Below, piece after piece: positions 24,553-34,434 of a DNA stretch of 64,000 nucleotides (its first letter is position 1; each line of letters begins with the position of its first letter). The notes under the pieces are model-generated. The model searched no databases, was not told the origin of the DNA, and saw nothing but the letters and a program-made list of their open reading frames with translations. This DNA comes from Bosea sp. 29B. Its GTDB lineage: Bacteria; Pseudomonadota; Alphaproteobacteria; Rhizobiales; Beijerinckiaceae. Location: the NCBI RefSeq assembly GCF_902506165.1, contig NZ_LR733817.1, positions 4,139,937 to 4,203,936 on the forward strand. The letters run 5' to 3'. Position numbers and translations under genes: made by a program.

Positions 24553-24612
24553 ATTTTGGTTCATTTGCGTGATTGTCACGCAATGAAGCCCTTTGAAACG
24601 TGAAACCAAAAT
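24553..24612. promoter_or_regulatory. Nested inverted repeats, likely Lrp-type operator
   Basis: The divergent region between the cyclodeaminase and the Lrp gene holds an inner repeat TTGCGTGA / TCACGCAA (24565-24572 and 24576-24583, three-base centre) inside an outer pair ATTTTGGTTCA (24553-24563) and TGAAACCAAAAT (24601-24612). Lrp octamers typically wrap several such sites. The outer arm reaches into the regulator's start codon, which fits autorepression. Confidence 0.65.
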
Positions 24613-25072
24613 GAGCGATCTGGATCGTATCGACCGCACGCTGCTCGGGCTGTTGCAGGAAGACGGCCGCCGCACTGTGCTCGATCTCGCCCAGCGTGTC
24701 GGGCTCTCGCCGACCGGGGCGTCGCAGCGGATCAAGCGCCTCTTCAGCGAGGGCTTCATTCGCGCCGTCAGGGCGGTGCTCGAGCCGTCGAAGATCGGGC
24801 GCGGCACGCTCGTCTTCATCGAGGTCAGGCTCGATCACACCGCCCCGCATGTCTTCGACCGCTTCGCCGAAGCGGTCGCGAAGGCGCCCGAGATCATCGA
24901 ATGCCACATGGTGATCGGCGGTTTCGACTATCTGGTCAAAGCCCGGATCGCGGACATGGCGACGTTCCAGGAGTTCCTGCAGCGGGTCATCCTGCCGCTC
25001 CCGGGCGTCAGGGAGACCCACAGCTACGCATCGATCGGCGATGTGAAACCCGATGCGCTCTTGCCGCTTTGA
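24611..25072 (+). CDS. Lrp/AsnC family transcriptional regulator
   Basis: 153 residues. HTH 'LDRIDRTLLGLLQEDGRRTVLDLAQRVGLSPTGASQRIKRLFSEGFIRAVRAVLEP' and the RAM ligand domain 'GTLVFIEVRLDHTAPHVFDRFAEAVAKAPEIIECHMVIGGFDYLVKARIADMATFQEFLQRVILPLPGVRETHSYASI'. ATG at 24611; a TTG 18 nt upstream is in frame. It probably controls the divergent cyclodeaminase gene through the repeats in the gap. Ligand likely an amino acid. Confidence 0.92.
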   Translation: MSDLDRIDRTLLGLLQEDGRRTVLDLAQRVGLSPTGASQRIKRLFSEGFIRAVRAVLEPSKIGRGTLVFIEVRLDHTAPHVFDRFAEAVAKAPEIIECHMVIGGFDYLVKARIADMATFQEFLQRVILPLPGVRETHSYASIGDVKPDALLPL

Positions 25073-25120
25073 CGGTCGTTGCCGCTTCGGGCTGAGGAAG
25101 TCCTGCCGCCGGCGCTGGCC

Positions 25121-25708
25121 TCATGCGGCCTGGGTGATGGCGCTGACGATCTCGGCGACGCGCCGGACCCGCGAGACGCGCGGCAGGGTCGAGGCGATAG
25201 CGAAGGCGTGCAATTCCGCGCTGACCGAGCTCGAGGCGTCCTCGGCGACGATCACATCATAGCCGTGCTGCCAGGCATCGCGCGCTGTCGATTCGACACC
25301 GAAATTGGTGGCGATGCCGCCGATCACGACGGTCTCGATCCGCCGCCGCCGCAATTGCAGGTCGAGCTCGGTGCCGTAGAAGGCGCTCCAGTGCCGCTTG
25401 GTGACGGAGATGGCCGCCGGCAGCGCGGCGATCTCAGGGGTGAGCTCGGACCAGTCGGCCGGGAAGCCGCCCGGCGGCAGCATCATCGGCTGGTCGATCG
25501 CCTGCGGCGGCAGGTCGGACCGGTCGGGTGCGAACGCGACCCTGACCGTCGCGATCAGGCCGCCGGCTTTGGCGAAGGCCTGCCCGAGCGCGGTCGTGTT
25601 GGCGATGAGGGTTGTCCGGTCATAGGGTGCGAGCGGGAAGGCGAGCGTTCCCTTCTGCATGTCGATGAGGACGAGGGCGGTTTTGCGAGGGTCGAGCTGG
25701 AGCGTCAT
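25121..25708 (-). CDS. Isochorismatase-fold protein lacking the catalytic cysteine
   Basis: 195 residues of the cysteine-hydrolase/isochorismatase fold: Asp16 in 'ALVLIDMQKG', Lys104 in 'VTKRHWSAF', and the strand 'IGGIATNFGVESTARDAWQHGYDVIVAEDA'. The nucleophile position of amidohydrolases such as nicotinamidase (T-x-x-C-V-x-x-T-A) is Gly137 here. That rules out the usual Cys chemistry and points to a Cys-free isochorismatase-like hydrolase (EntB and PhzD types also lack Cys). It is divergent from a TetR gene with a palindrome between them. Confidence 0.85.
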   Translation of the reverse strand: MTLQLDPRKTALVLIDMQKGTLAFPLAPYDRTTLIANTTALGQAFAKAGGLIATVRVAFAPDRSDLPPQAIDQPMMLPPGGFPADWSELTPEIAALPAAISVTKRHWSAFYGTELDLQLRRRRIETVVIGGIATNFGVESTARDAWQHGYDVIVAEDASSSVSAELHAFAIASTLPRVSRVRRVAEIVSAITQAA

Positions 25709-25750
25709 CGGTATCTCCGTCAGGGAGCGCGGCCGAGGTGGCCTTTATAC

Positions 25751-25762
25751 GAGGATATCCTC
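25751..25762. promoter_or_regulatory. Candidate TetR operator
   Basis: A perfect 12-bp palindrome GAGGATATCCTC in the 68-nt gap between the isochorismatase-like gene and its divergent TetR gene. It is the only strong palindrome there and could control both promoters. Confidence 0.6.
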
Positions 25763-25776
25763 ATGTTCGTAGATTT

Positions 25777-26406
25777 ATGAGCATGCCCTCACAAAATTCA
25801 AGCCCCCCGGCGGAGAAGACCGCCAAAGAACCGAGTCGCAGCCGTGGCCTGAAGCGAGTCTCGGCGCTGCTCGACGGTGCCAGCGCGGTCTTCGCCGAGA
25901 CCGGATACGAGGCGGCGACGATGACGCAGGTCGCTGCGCGCGCCGGCGCCTCGATCGGCTCGCTCTACCAATTCTTTCCGACCAAGGAGCATGTCGCCGC
26001 GGCGCTGCATGCCCGCCATCTCGATGCGCTCGCCGGCATGCTCGACCTGCTCGCGGGGGAGGTGCGCGGTCAGCCGATCGAGGCGGTCGTGGATGCGCTT
26101 TTTGCCCGCTTCGTCGCCTATCTCGAAGACAATCCGGCTTTCCTCGCCGTTGGCGAGCGCCGCAGTCTCGATCCCGCCGTCAAGAAGGAGGCGCGCGCCC
26201 GCTTGCGCAGCCGCATCGCGGCGTTGCTCACGGCAGTCGAACCGCCGATTGTCGAGGCGCGCGTCGCCTCGCTTGCTGCCGTGACCCTGCATCTGATCCG
26301 GGTCGCTGCACTGTTGCGCGCGGATGACGATGAGAGCATACGCGCCCCGGCCATCGCCGAATTGCGCGCCATGCTGAAGGGCCATCTCGCTGGGCGGGAA
26401 GGCTGA
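25777..26406 (+). CDS. TetR/AcrR family transcriptional regulator
   Basis: 209 residues from the ATG at 25777 (25783 is also possible). HTH 'RVSALLDGASAVFAETGYEAATMTQVAARAGASIGSLYQFFPTKEHVAAALHARHL' with the TetR_N signature, then a helical ligand domain with 'FARFVAYLEDNPAFLAVGERRSL'. It is divergent from the isochorismatase-fold gene and overlies no other neighbour. Ligand unknown. A longer frame to 25738 would start inside the operator. Confidence 0.9.
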   Translation: MSMPSQNSSPPAEKTAKEPSRSRGLKRVSALLDGASAVFAETGYEAATMTQVAARAGASIGSLYQFFPTKEHVAAALHARHLDALAGMLDLLAGEVRGQPIEAVVDALFARFVAYLEDNPAFLAVGERRSLDPAVKKEARARLRSRIAALLTAVEPPIVEARVASLAAVTLHLIRVAALLRADDDESIRAPAIAELRAMLKGHLAGREG

Positions 26407-26421
26407 GGGCAGGGCCGCCCG

Positions 26422-26907
26422 CTACTCCTCCAGCAGCGGATAACCCTCGAAATCCTTCAGCGCCTTGAGAGCGAAGGTGGTGGCAATCCGAGCGATGCCG
26501 AGCTGGTTGTCGGCGAGCCAGGCGCCGGTCAGTTCCTCATAGGCGGCGAGCGAGGGCGCGACGATGCGGGCGAGGTAGTCGGCCTCGCCGCTGATCACCA
26601 GGAGCTCGACCACGTCCGGACAGGCGCGCAGCACCTTCTCGACCCGCTCGCGCCGGCCGACCGAGTGATCGCGCAGCGAGATCTGGGCGAAGGCGATGAT
26701 GGCGTGGCCGGCGAGTTCGGGCGCAAGCCTTGCGCCATAGCCGACGATCAGCCGGGAGGCCTCCAGCCTGCGCATCCGCTCCAGGCAGGGCCGGGCCGAG
26801 AGCCCGACCCGTTCCGACAGGACCTGATTGGTGATCCGGCCCTCCGCCCGCAGGATCGCGATGATCTGGCGGTCGATCGCGTCGAGCTGGAGCGCCTTTC
26901 GCTTCAC
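26422..26907 (-). CDS. Lrp/AsnC family transcriptional regulator
   Basis: 161 residues from a GTG at 26907 that overlaps the agmatinase stop (GTGA). HTH 'LDAIDRQIIAILRAEGRITNQVLSERVGLSARPCLERMRRLEASRLIVGYGARL', then the RAM domain 'AIIAFAQISLRDHSVGRRERVEKVLRACPDVVELLVISGEADYLARIVAPSLAAYEEL'. Being last in the agmatinase operon suggests that it responds to agmatine, arginine or a related amino acid and regulates that operon. Confidence 0.9.
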   Translation of the reverse strand: MKRKALQLDAIDRQIIAILRAEGRITNQVLSERVGLSARPCLERMRRLEASRLIVGYGARLAPELAGHAIIAFAQISLRDHSVGRRERVEKVLRACPDVVELLVISGEADYLARIVAPSLAAYEELTGAWLADNQLGIARIATTFALKALKDFEGYPLLEE

Positions 26908-27956
26908 GGCCTGCCCTTGCCGGCGGCCTGTGCCTCGGCGATCAGGCAGAGTTCGAGGAAGAGCACCTGCGCCGCGCATTGCGCCGTGTTGCTGGTCGCA
27001 TCGTATTGCGGCGCGACCTCGACCACGTCCGCGGCGACGATGTTCTTGCCCTTCAGCCCGCGCAAGATGGCGAGCGCCTCGCGCGGGGTGAGGCCGCCGA
27101 CCTCCGGCGTGCCGGTGCCGGGCGCGAAGGCCGGATCGAGCGAATCGACGTCGAAGGAGACATAGGTCGGCCCGTCGCCGATGATGGCGAGCGCCTTGGC
27201 GATGACGGCGTCGAGGCCCATGCGGTCGACCTCGTCGGCATGGATCACGGTCATGCCGGACTCATAGGAGAACTCCCAGAGATATTCGGCGCCGCCGCGG
27301 ATGCCGATCTGGATGACGCGCTCGGGATCGAGCACGCCGTCGAGCACGGCCTGCCGGAACGGCCCGCCATGGTGGAACTTCGAGCCCTCATAGGGTCCGG
27401 ACGTGTCGCAATGGGCGTCGATATGGACCATGCCGACCGGGCGCTTCTCGCCGACGGCCTTCAGGATCGGATAGGTGATCGAATGGTCGCCGCCGACGCC
27501 GAGCGTCGAGACGCCGGCCTTCACGATCTGCTTGAAGGTCGCCTCGATGTCCTCGTGGCAGCTCTCCAGCGAATAGCGCGAGCGGAACGGCACGTCGCCG
27601 ATATCGGCCGCCTTGATCAGGTTGAACGGCGCCGTGCCGTTGACATGGTCCATCGGCCCCATGCGCTCGACGGCGCGCACCGCGCGCGGGCCGAGCCGCG
27701 TGCCGGCCCGGTTGGTGACGCCCAGATCCATCGGCAGGCCGATGATCGCGACGTCGAGCCCGCCGAGATCGGGCTGGCTCAGGGCCTCCGGCCGGTAAGG
27801 CGCGTTGATGAAGGTCGCGACGTCCGAAAACGGCCATTTGCGCCGGTCGCCCTGGAACTGCCCAGCCGCGACCTTTGCAAAGCGCGGATCATGGATGTCG
27901 GCGCCGCTCGCCCCGGCGTAGCGCGCCCTGAGTTTTGCAAGTTTATCCTGGTCCAT
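26904..27956 (-). CDS. speB: Agmatinase/ureohydrolase
   Basis: 350 residues of the ureohydrolase family (agmatine to putrescine and urea, or a guanidino-acid analogue). The two-manganese site is intact: His158 ('GGDHS'), Asp180/His182/Asp184 ('DAHCD') and Asp269/Asp271 ('DVDSLDP'). The N-terminal extension to about residue 65 is longer than in E. coli SpeB. Arginase, guanidinobutyrase or proclavaminate-type specificity cannot be excluded, so the symbol is tentative. The start overlaps the upstream gene by 14 nt. Confidence 0.88.
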   Translation of the reverse strand: MDQDKLAKLRARYAGASGADIHDPRFAKVAAGQFQGDRRKWPFSDVATFINAPYRPEALSQPDLGGLDVAIIGLPMDLGVTNRAGTRLGPRAVRAVERMGPMDHVNGTAPFNLIKAADIGDVPFRSRYSLESCHEDIEATFKQIVKAGVSTLGVGGDHSITYPILKAVGEKRPVGMVHIDAHCDTSGPYEGSKFHHGGPFRQAVLDGVLDPERVIQIGIRGGAEYLWEFSYESGMTVIHADEVDRMGLDAVIAKALAIIGDGPTYVSFDVDSLDPAFAPGTGTPEVGGLTPREALAILRGLKGKNIVAADVVEVAPQYDATSNTAQCAAQVLFLELCLIAEAQAAGKGRP

Positions 27957-29625
27957 CGCTTGGTCCCCGAGGTTTGAGCCAGCCGCGATAATGCGCCAGC
28001 AGGCCGAAGAAGGGCAAAGAGAGCTTCACGTCGAAACGGAAGCGGCCATCGGCGTCAACCGTCTCGCGCGCGTCGGCCGATGGCATGAGAAAGCGGGGCA
28101 GGGGCAGGCCGAAGACGCGCCAGTTCGCGATCGGCAGCGCAAGGCCTTCGCGGTCGCTCTGCGCGGCAAGCGTGAACGAGAACGGGCCGAAGGCCTCGCG
28201 CAGCTCGCCATTGCGATCGACGCTCAGGCGCGAATGGAAGCGCTGGCCGGCGAAGTTGCGGGTCCAGGTCTCGCAGCTCTCGTCGAGCGAATCGCCACGG
28301 GCGACGCTGACCGTGACCGGCAGGTCCGTCCCGGCTGTGGGCAACCCGAACAGCCGGCAGAGCAGGCCGATCATCGCCCCATCGCCACGCGCGATGTCGG
28401 CCCGGCCGCGCCAGACCGGTTCGGCGTCGGCGGCGTGGAAAGCCCGGATCGTCGCCGGGAGCATCGCAAAGGCTTGTGCGCCGAGCACCGTCTCGAACAG
28501 GGCAGGGCCGACAGTGCGCTCGTCCTGGCTGGTGCTGATCGCATAGGGCGCCATCTCGGCCTCGATCGCGGCGAGGTCGAGCGCCTCGGCGGCCGAGCGT
28601 GCGCCGGGAGCGATCTCATCTGCCAGCAGGGCGCGCACCGCCGCCGCTGCCGCCAGCGTCGGCACTTGCGGGCCATCGTCGTTTTCGGCCAGCAGCGACC
28701 AATAGGCCCGCCGCGGTCGGCCCTTGCTGTCGATGCCGGAGATGGCGACGCGCATGCCGCCGCGATCCGAAGTCCAGAGCCGCGTGATCCGGCGCGCCTT
28801 GACGAGATAGGGCACCAGCGGTGCGAGATCGGCGACCCAGCCATGGCGGCGAAGCCAGGCGAGCAGCGCCAGGCCCCATTGCTCGATTCCGGCTTCCAGC
28901 CCGGCCGCGAAGCTGACGCGCGAGCGTACGGCGAAATCGGGGCCTAGCGTCTCGGCATCGACCGTCTCCACCGGTGCGACCCGTCTCGGGCCGAGGCCCG
29001 GCATGTCGATGACCTCGCCGGTCTCCCAGCCAGACGTCGTCTGCAATTCGCCTTCGCGCCAGACCGGCACCGGCCTGCCGGCATAGCTCAGGACCGCAGC
29101 GATGACCGCCGGCCCGACCTCGCTGCGCCCGCCCGGCGTGATCGCGATGTCGAGCGTATCGAGCCGCTGCCAGCCTTCGCTGAGTTCCCGTGCCGCTGCG
29201 GCCGAGAGCGCCGGCGTCGAGCTGGCGCCGGCCAGCGCGACGAGGCCGCGCTGTCTGGCGATCTCGTCCAGCTGCGGCCCGTATCCGGCGAGGTAGCCGC
29301 GCGCATCGGCGAGGTCGACGATATGGGCGCCGAGCAGGAGTGCCGCGGTCGGCACCTCGTAGCCCTGGTGCTGGAACGGCCCGGAGGCGTCGATCACCAG
29401 CCAGGGCTTCAGCGCGCTGAGCGAGGCGACCAGATCCTTGTCGCGATCGAACCCCGCACCGCTGACCGGCACGCTCGCCTCGGCCGCCAGATCCTGTGCC
29501 AGCGCCTGCGCCTTGCCGGCGCTGCGCGAGGTCAGGATCAGATCGAGGCCGTTCATGCGCGAGAGATGGCGCGCCAGCCGCCGGCCGAAGACGCCGGTGG
29601 CGCCGATCAGGACGACGCGCCTCAT
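27943..29625 (-). CDS. Saccharopine dehydrogenase-like protein with C-terminal DUF4166-type domain
   Basis: 560 residues. N-terminal Rossmann motif 'RRVVLIGATGVFGRRLARHLSRM' and 'LVIDASGPFQHQGYEVPTAALLLGAHIVDLADARGYL', typical of the saccharopine dehydrogenase NADP-binding family. The C-terminal third ('HAADAEPVWRGRADIARGDGAMIGLLCRLFGLP', 'TWTRNFAGQRFHSRLSV') resembles DUF4166, which often accompanies it. Reaction unknown. The start overlaps the DCC gene stop (ATGA), and the 3' end overlaps agmatinase by 14 nt, so the four genes form one coupled operon. Confidence 0.8.
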   Translation of the reverse strand: MRRVVLIGATGVFGRRLARHLSRMNGLDLILTSRSAGKAQALAQDLAAEASVPVSGAGFDRDKDLVASLSALKPWLVIDASGPFQHQGYEVPTAALLLGAHIVDLADARGYLAGYGPQLDEIARQRGLVALAGASSTPALSAAAARELSEGWQRLDTLDIAITPGGRSEVGPAVIAAVLSYAGRPVPVWREGELQTTSGWETGEVIDMPGLGPRRVAPVETVDAETLGPDFAVRSRVSFAAGLEAGIEQWGLALLAWLRRHGWVADLAPLVPYLVKARRITRLWTSDRGGMRVAISGIDSKGRPRRAYWSLLAENDDGPQVPTLAAAAAVRALLADEIAPGARSAAEALDLAAIEAEMAPYAISTSQDERTVGPALFETVLGAQAFAMLPATIRAFHAADAEPVWRGRADIARGDGAMIGLLCRLFGLPTAGTDLPVTVSVARGDSLDESCETWTRNFAGQRFHSRLSVDRNGELREAFGPFSFTLAAQSDREGLALPIANWRVFGLPLPRFLMPSADARETVDADGRFRFDVKLSLPFFGLLAHYRGWLKPRGPSDGPG

Positions 29626-30041
29626 CGGCTCTCCGGCAGGGTGAAGCGATGGCGCGTCGCGGGATCCGGCATGTCGCACGACGTCTTCTGGCCGAAGAGT
29701 CGGTAGCGATTGCGCGCGACGCGATCGTAAAGCCAGTCTCGCCAGGCTTTCGGCAATGCGCGGCCTAGCAGCAGCAGGCGCACCGGCCCGTTCAGATGGC
29801 GGGCGAGCGCCAGAACGCCGTCGGATTTCGCCAGCGTCCGGCCGTTCTCGATGAAGAGGAAGCTGTCCGGCTCGTCAGGGTCGATGCCGTGCGCCTGCGC
29901 GAGCGCGCGCCCTTCGTGCGACTGGATCGCGACGAAGCGGATGTCGTGGTCGCGCTCGTGCCGCAGGGTGTAGCGCACGCCGCCGGAGCAGAGCACGCAG
30001 ACGCCGTCATAGAGCCAGATCGGGGCGGGGATGCTGGTCAT
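29622..30041 (-). CDS. DCC family thiol-disulfide oxidoreductase-like protein
   Basis: 139 residues with the DCC motif 'WLYDGVCVLCSGGVRYTLRHE' (Asp-x2-C-x2-C; residues 10-30), 'FVAIQS' and the C-terminal 'WRDWLYDRVARNRYRLFGQ'. The family is thioredoxin-like with a CxxC. It is the first gene of the coupled operon leading to agmatinase. A link to polyamine metabolism is suggested only by position. Confidence 0.85.
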   Translation of the reverse strand: MTSIPAPIWLYDGVCVLCSGGVRYTLRHERDHDIRFVAIQSHEGRALAQAHGIDPDEPDSFLFIENGRTLAKSDGVLALARHLNGPVRLLLLGRALPKAWRDWLYDRVARNRYRLFGQKTSCDMPDPATRHRFTLPESR

Positions 30042-31439
<1,398 letters not shown>

Positions 31440-31465
31440 CAGCCGCCAGCACGCTGGCGACAACG

Positions 31466-31496
31466 AAGCCCGGCCGCGAGGCCGGGCTTTTGTTTT
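31466..31496 (+). terminator. Intrinsic terminator after TRAP receptor 1
   Basis: Stem AAGCCCGGCC (31466-31475) / GGCCGGGCTT (31480-31489) with a GCGA loop, followed by TTTTGTTTT-type U-run. A standard rho-independent terminator. Confidence 0.9.
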
Positions 31497-31538
31497 GCTC
31501 GGCCAGCGCTGGTGGGCTGTGCGCTGATGCCAAGATGA

Positions 31539-32777
<1,239 letters not shown>

Positions 32778-32822
32778 GAAGAGGGCGGCTGGCCGGTTCG
32801 CCGGCCAACTCGGCATCACGCC

Positions 32823-32849
32823 AACCCCGGCCGCGAGGCCGGGGTTTTT
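32823..32849 (+). terminator. Intrinsic terminator after TRAP receptor 2
   Basis: Stem AACCCCGGCC (32823-32832) / GGCCGGGGTT (32837-32846) with a GCGA loop and a run of five T's. The same GCGA loop and GGCC core as terminator 1. Confidence 0.9.
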
Positions 32850-32855
32850 CCGTTC

Positions 32856-32908
32856 AGAGCCATTCCAGCAGAAGTGTGTAGCGGTTCTGCGTCCGGAATT
32901 GCGTCAGG
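32856..32908. repeat. Intergenic repeat, partial copy (element R1)
   Basis: A stretch with AGAGC-ATTCCAGCA-GAAGTG and GCGGTT-TGCGTCCGGAATTGCGT that matches the first half of the fuller element at 51666-51772 nearly base for base. Only the left half is present. It resembles intergenic palindromic elements common in Rhizobiales. See the finding. Confidence 0.75.
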
Positions 32909-32915
32909 CCTTGCC

Positions 32916-33227
32916 TCAGACGCTGCCGGCGCGCTCGATCACCAGGACGCGGGCGGGACCGACGGGATGGGCGACATGGGCGTCCCCGTCCTGCGCGTGG
33001 AAGATATCGCCACGGACCAGCCGCTGCACGCTCTCGACGCCCTCAGTGCGGGTGTGCATGTCGACCTCGCCGTCCAGGACGACGAAGACCTCCGGGCCAT
33101 CGTTGACGTGCCATTCATAGGGCTGGTCGGTCCAGTGCAGCCGGATGGTGGCGTCGTCGATGCGCTCGATGTCGAGCGCCTCCCAGGCGCGGCTGCCGGT
33201 GAAATCCTGCGGCTTGATCGTCCTCAT
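32916..33227 (-). CDS. Small cupin domain protein
   Basis: 103 residues from the ATG at 33227 (GGAG upstream). A single cupin barrel: 'EWHVNDGPEVFVVLDGEVDMHTR' (motif 1 with the His and Glu ligand places) and 'GDIFHAQDGDAHVAHPVGPARVLVIE' (motif 2 with His). Probably a metal-dependent small-molecule enzyme or a sensor. It is divergent from an Lrp gene with 111 nt between the starts, so that gene may control it. Confidence 0.85.
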   Translation of the reverse strand: MRTIKPQDFTGSRAWEALDIERIDDATIRLHWTDQPYEWHVNDGPEVFVVLDGEVDMHTRTEGVESVQRLVRGDIFHAQDGDAHVAHPVGPARVLVIERAGSV

Positions 33228-33338
33228 TCGCGTTCTCCGATGATGGAAGAGGCCCGGAATCTTCACCGCCGCCGCCGTCCATGCCATAGGCAAGACGCCG
33301 GCTACGCCTGCGATCGGCGGTTTCTGGAGGGATGTCGC

Positions 33339-33785
33339 TTGCGAAACGACGGTGAGCTCGACGCCATCGACCGGAAACTGCTGGCGCTGCTCCAGGCCGA
33401 TGCGCGCGCCTCCTTCACGGCGCTGGCGCGCGAAGCCGGACTTTCGCGCACTGCGATCCAGGAGCGCATGACGAGGCTCGAGCGCGCGGGCGTCATCCTC
33501 GGTTACAGCGTCAGGCTCGCAAACAGGCCGAAGGCGCCGGCCATCCGCGCAATGCTCTCGCTGCGCATCCGCACGCGTCCCTGCGCCACCGTGCTCGATC
33601 GCTTCAGGAGCTGGCCGGAGGTCGTCGCCTGCTATTCGCTGGCTGGTCCCGTCGACGCGATGCTGATCGTCGAGACGGACGATGCGGCGGCCTTGTCGGG
33701 ATTGGTCGACAGGCTGAGCGCGGTGCCTGGCGTCGGCGAGATCGAGACGGCGCCGATCCTGGCGGAGAGCGTCAGGGTCGGTTGA
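33339..33785 (+). CDS. Lrp/AsnC family transcriptional regulator with a TTG start
   Basis: 148 residues. The only suitable start is TTG at 33339 after a GGAGGG site; no ATG or GTG is in frame near it. HTH 'LDAIDRKLLALLQADARASFTALAREAGLSRTAIQERMTRLERAGVILGYSV', then a RAM-like domain 'AMLSLRIRTRPCATVLDRFRSWPEVVACYSLAGPVDAMLIVETDDAAALSGL'. The upstream frame is open but in a repeat-rich region without coding signs. It is divergent from the cupin gene. Confidence 0.88.
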   Translation: MRNDGELDAIDRKLLALLQADARASFTALAREAGLSRTAIQERMTRLERAGVILGYSVRLANRPKAPAIRAMLSLRIRTRPCATVLDRFRSWPEVVACYSLAGPVDAMLIVETDDAAALSGLVDRLSAVPGVGEIETAPILAESVRVG

Positions 33786-33882
33786 GGCGCAGCTGGCCTA
33801 GAGAGCGCGTTCTCTCTCATCCGGCTCTAGCCCGGCTTTGTTCGAAGCGCTATCCTGCCAGCCCAAGCAAATCGGGGCACTC

Positions 33883-34278
33883 ATGAAGCTGCCACTCGTC
33901 ATCATCCTCGCGACCCTGGGTCTGCCGGCGCTCGCCGCCGCCCAGTCGATCGGCGAGCCGCTTCCCGGTCGCGGTCCCGTCAACGCCAAGCCGGCCGCTG
34001 CACGGCCCGCGCCGAGCCAGGCGGCGCGTCCCTGTCCGGAATACGGGCCGGGCTTCGTCCGCGTCGAGGGCTCCTCGGCCTGCGTCCGCGTCGGCGGCGG
34101 GGTCCGTGTCGAATTCGGCAAGACCTCTGGCCGCCGCGGCTACGGCTACGGCTCCGGTGCCGATGCGATGGTCTATGGCGAGGCGCGCAGCCAGAGCTCC
34201 GTCGGTGAGGTGCGCGCCGTCATCAGCGGCCGCGGCCGGGTCGACAACAACCTGAACAACGGCTGGCAGCGCTGGTGA
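33883..34278 (+). CDS. Exported porin-signature protein, short
   Basis: 131 residues: signal peptide MKLPLVIILATLGLPALAAA, a Pro/Ala-rich linker, then 'CPEYGPGFVRVEGSSACVRVGGGVRVEFG', the N-terminal signature of alphaproteobacterial Omp2/porin proteins (two Cys, GPGF, strand), then a Gly/Tyr-rich tail ending 'NNLNNGWQRW'. A full porin is about 400 residues, so this is only the first part. It may be a truncated porin or a separate small outer-membrane protein. The ATG at 33883 starts the signal peptide. Confidence 0.75.
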   Translation: MKLPLVIILATLGLPALAAAQSIGEPLPGRGPVNAKPAAARPAPSQAARPCPEYGPGFVRVEGSSACVRVGGGVRVEFGKTSGRRGYGYGSGADAMVYGEARSQSSVGEVRAVISGRGRVDNNLNNGWQRW

Positions 34279-34376
34279 GGCCGGGCTCATTCTCGGGCAG
34301 GGCGAAGCGCAGACCCGAGAATCTCAAGACGAGAAGCCGCTGATCAGACCTCTGTCCGGCCCGAGCATGACGGCTG

Positions 34377-34412
34377 AAAAAATGAAAGCCCCGGATCGTC
34401 GATCCGGGGCTT
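34377..34412 (-). terminator. Intrinsic terminator after the TRAP permease
   Basis: Stem AAGCCCCGGATC (34386-34397) / GATCCGGGGCTT (34401-34412) with a 3-nt loop. An A-run at 34377-34382 gives a U-run on the minus strand, so it terminates the dctQM operon. Confidence 0.85.
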
Positions 34413-34434
34413 CGTCGTTTCTGGCCTTGACGCC

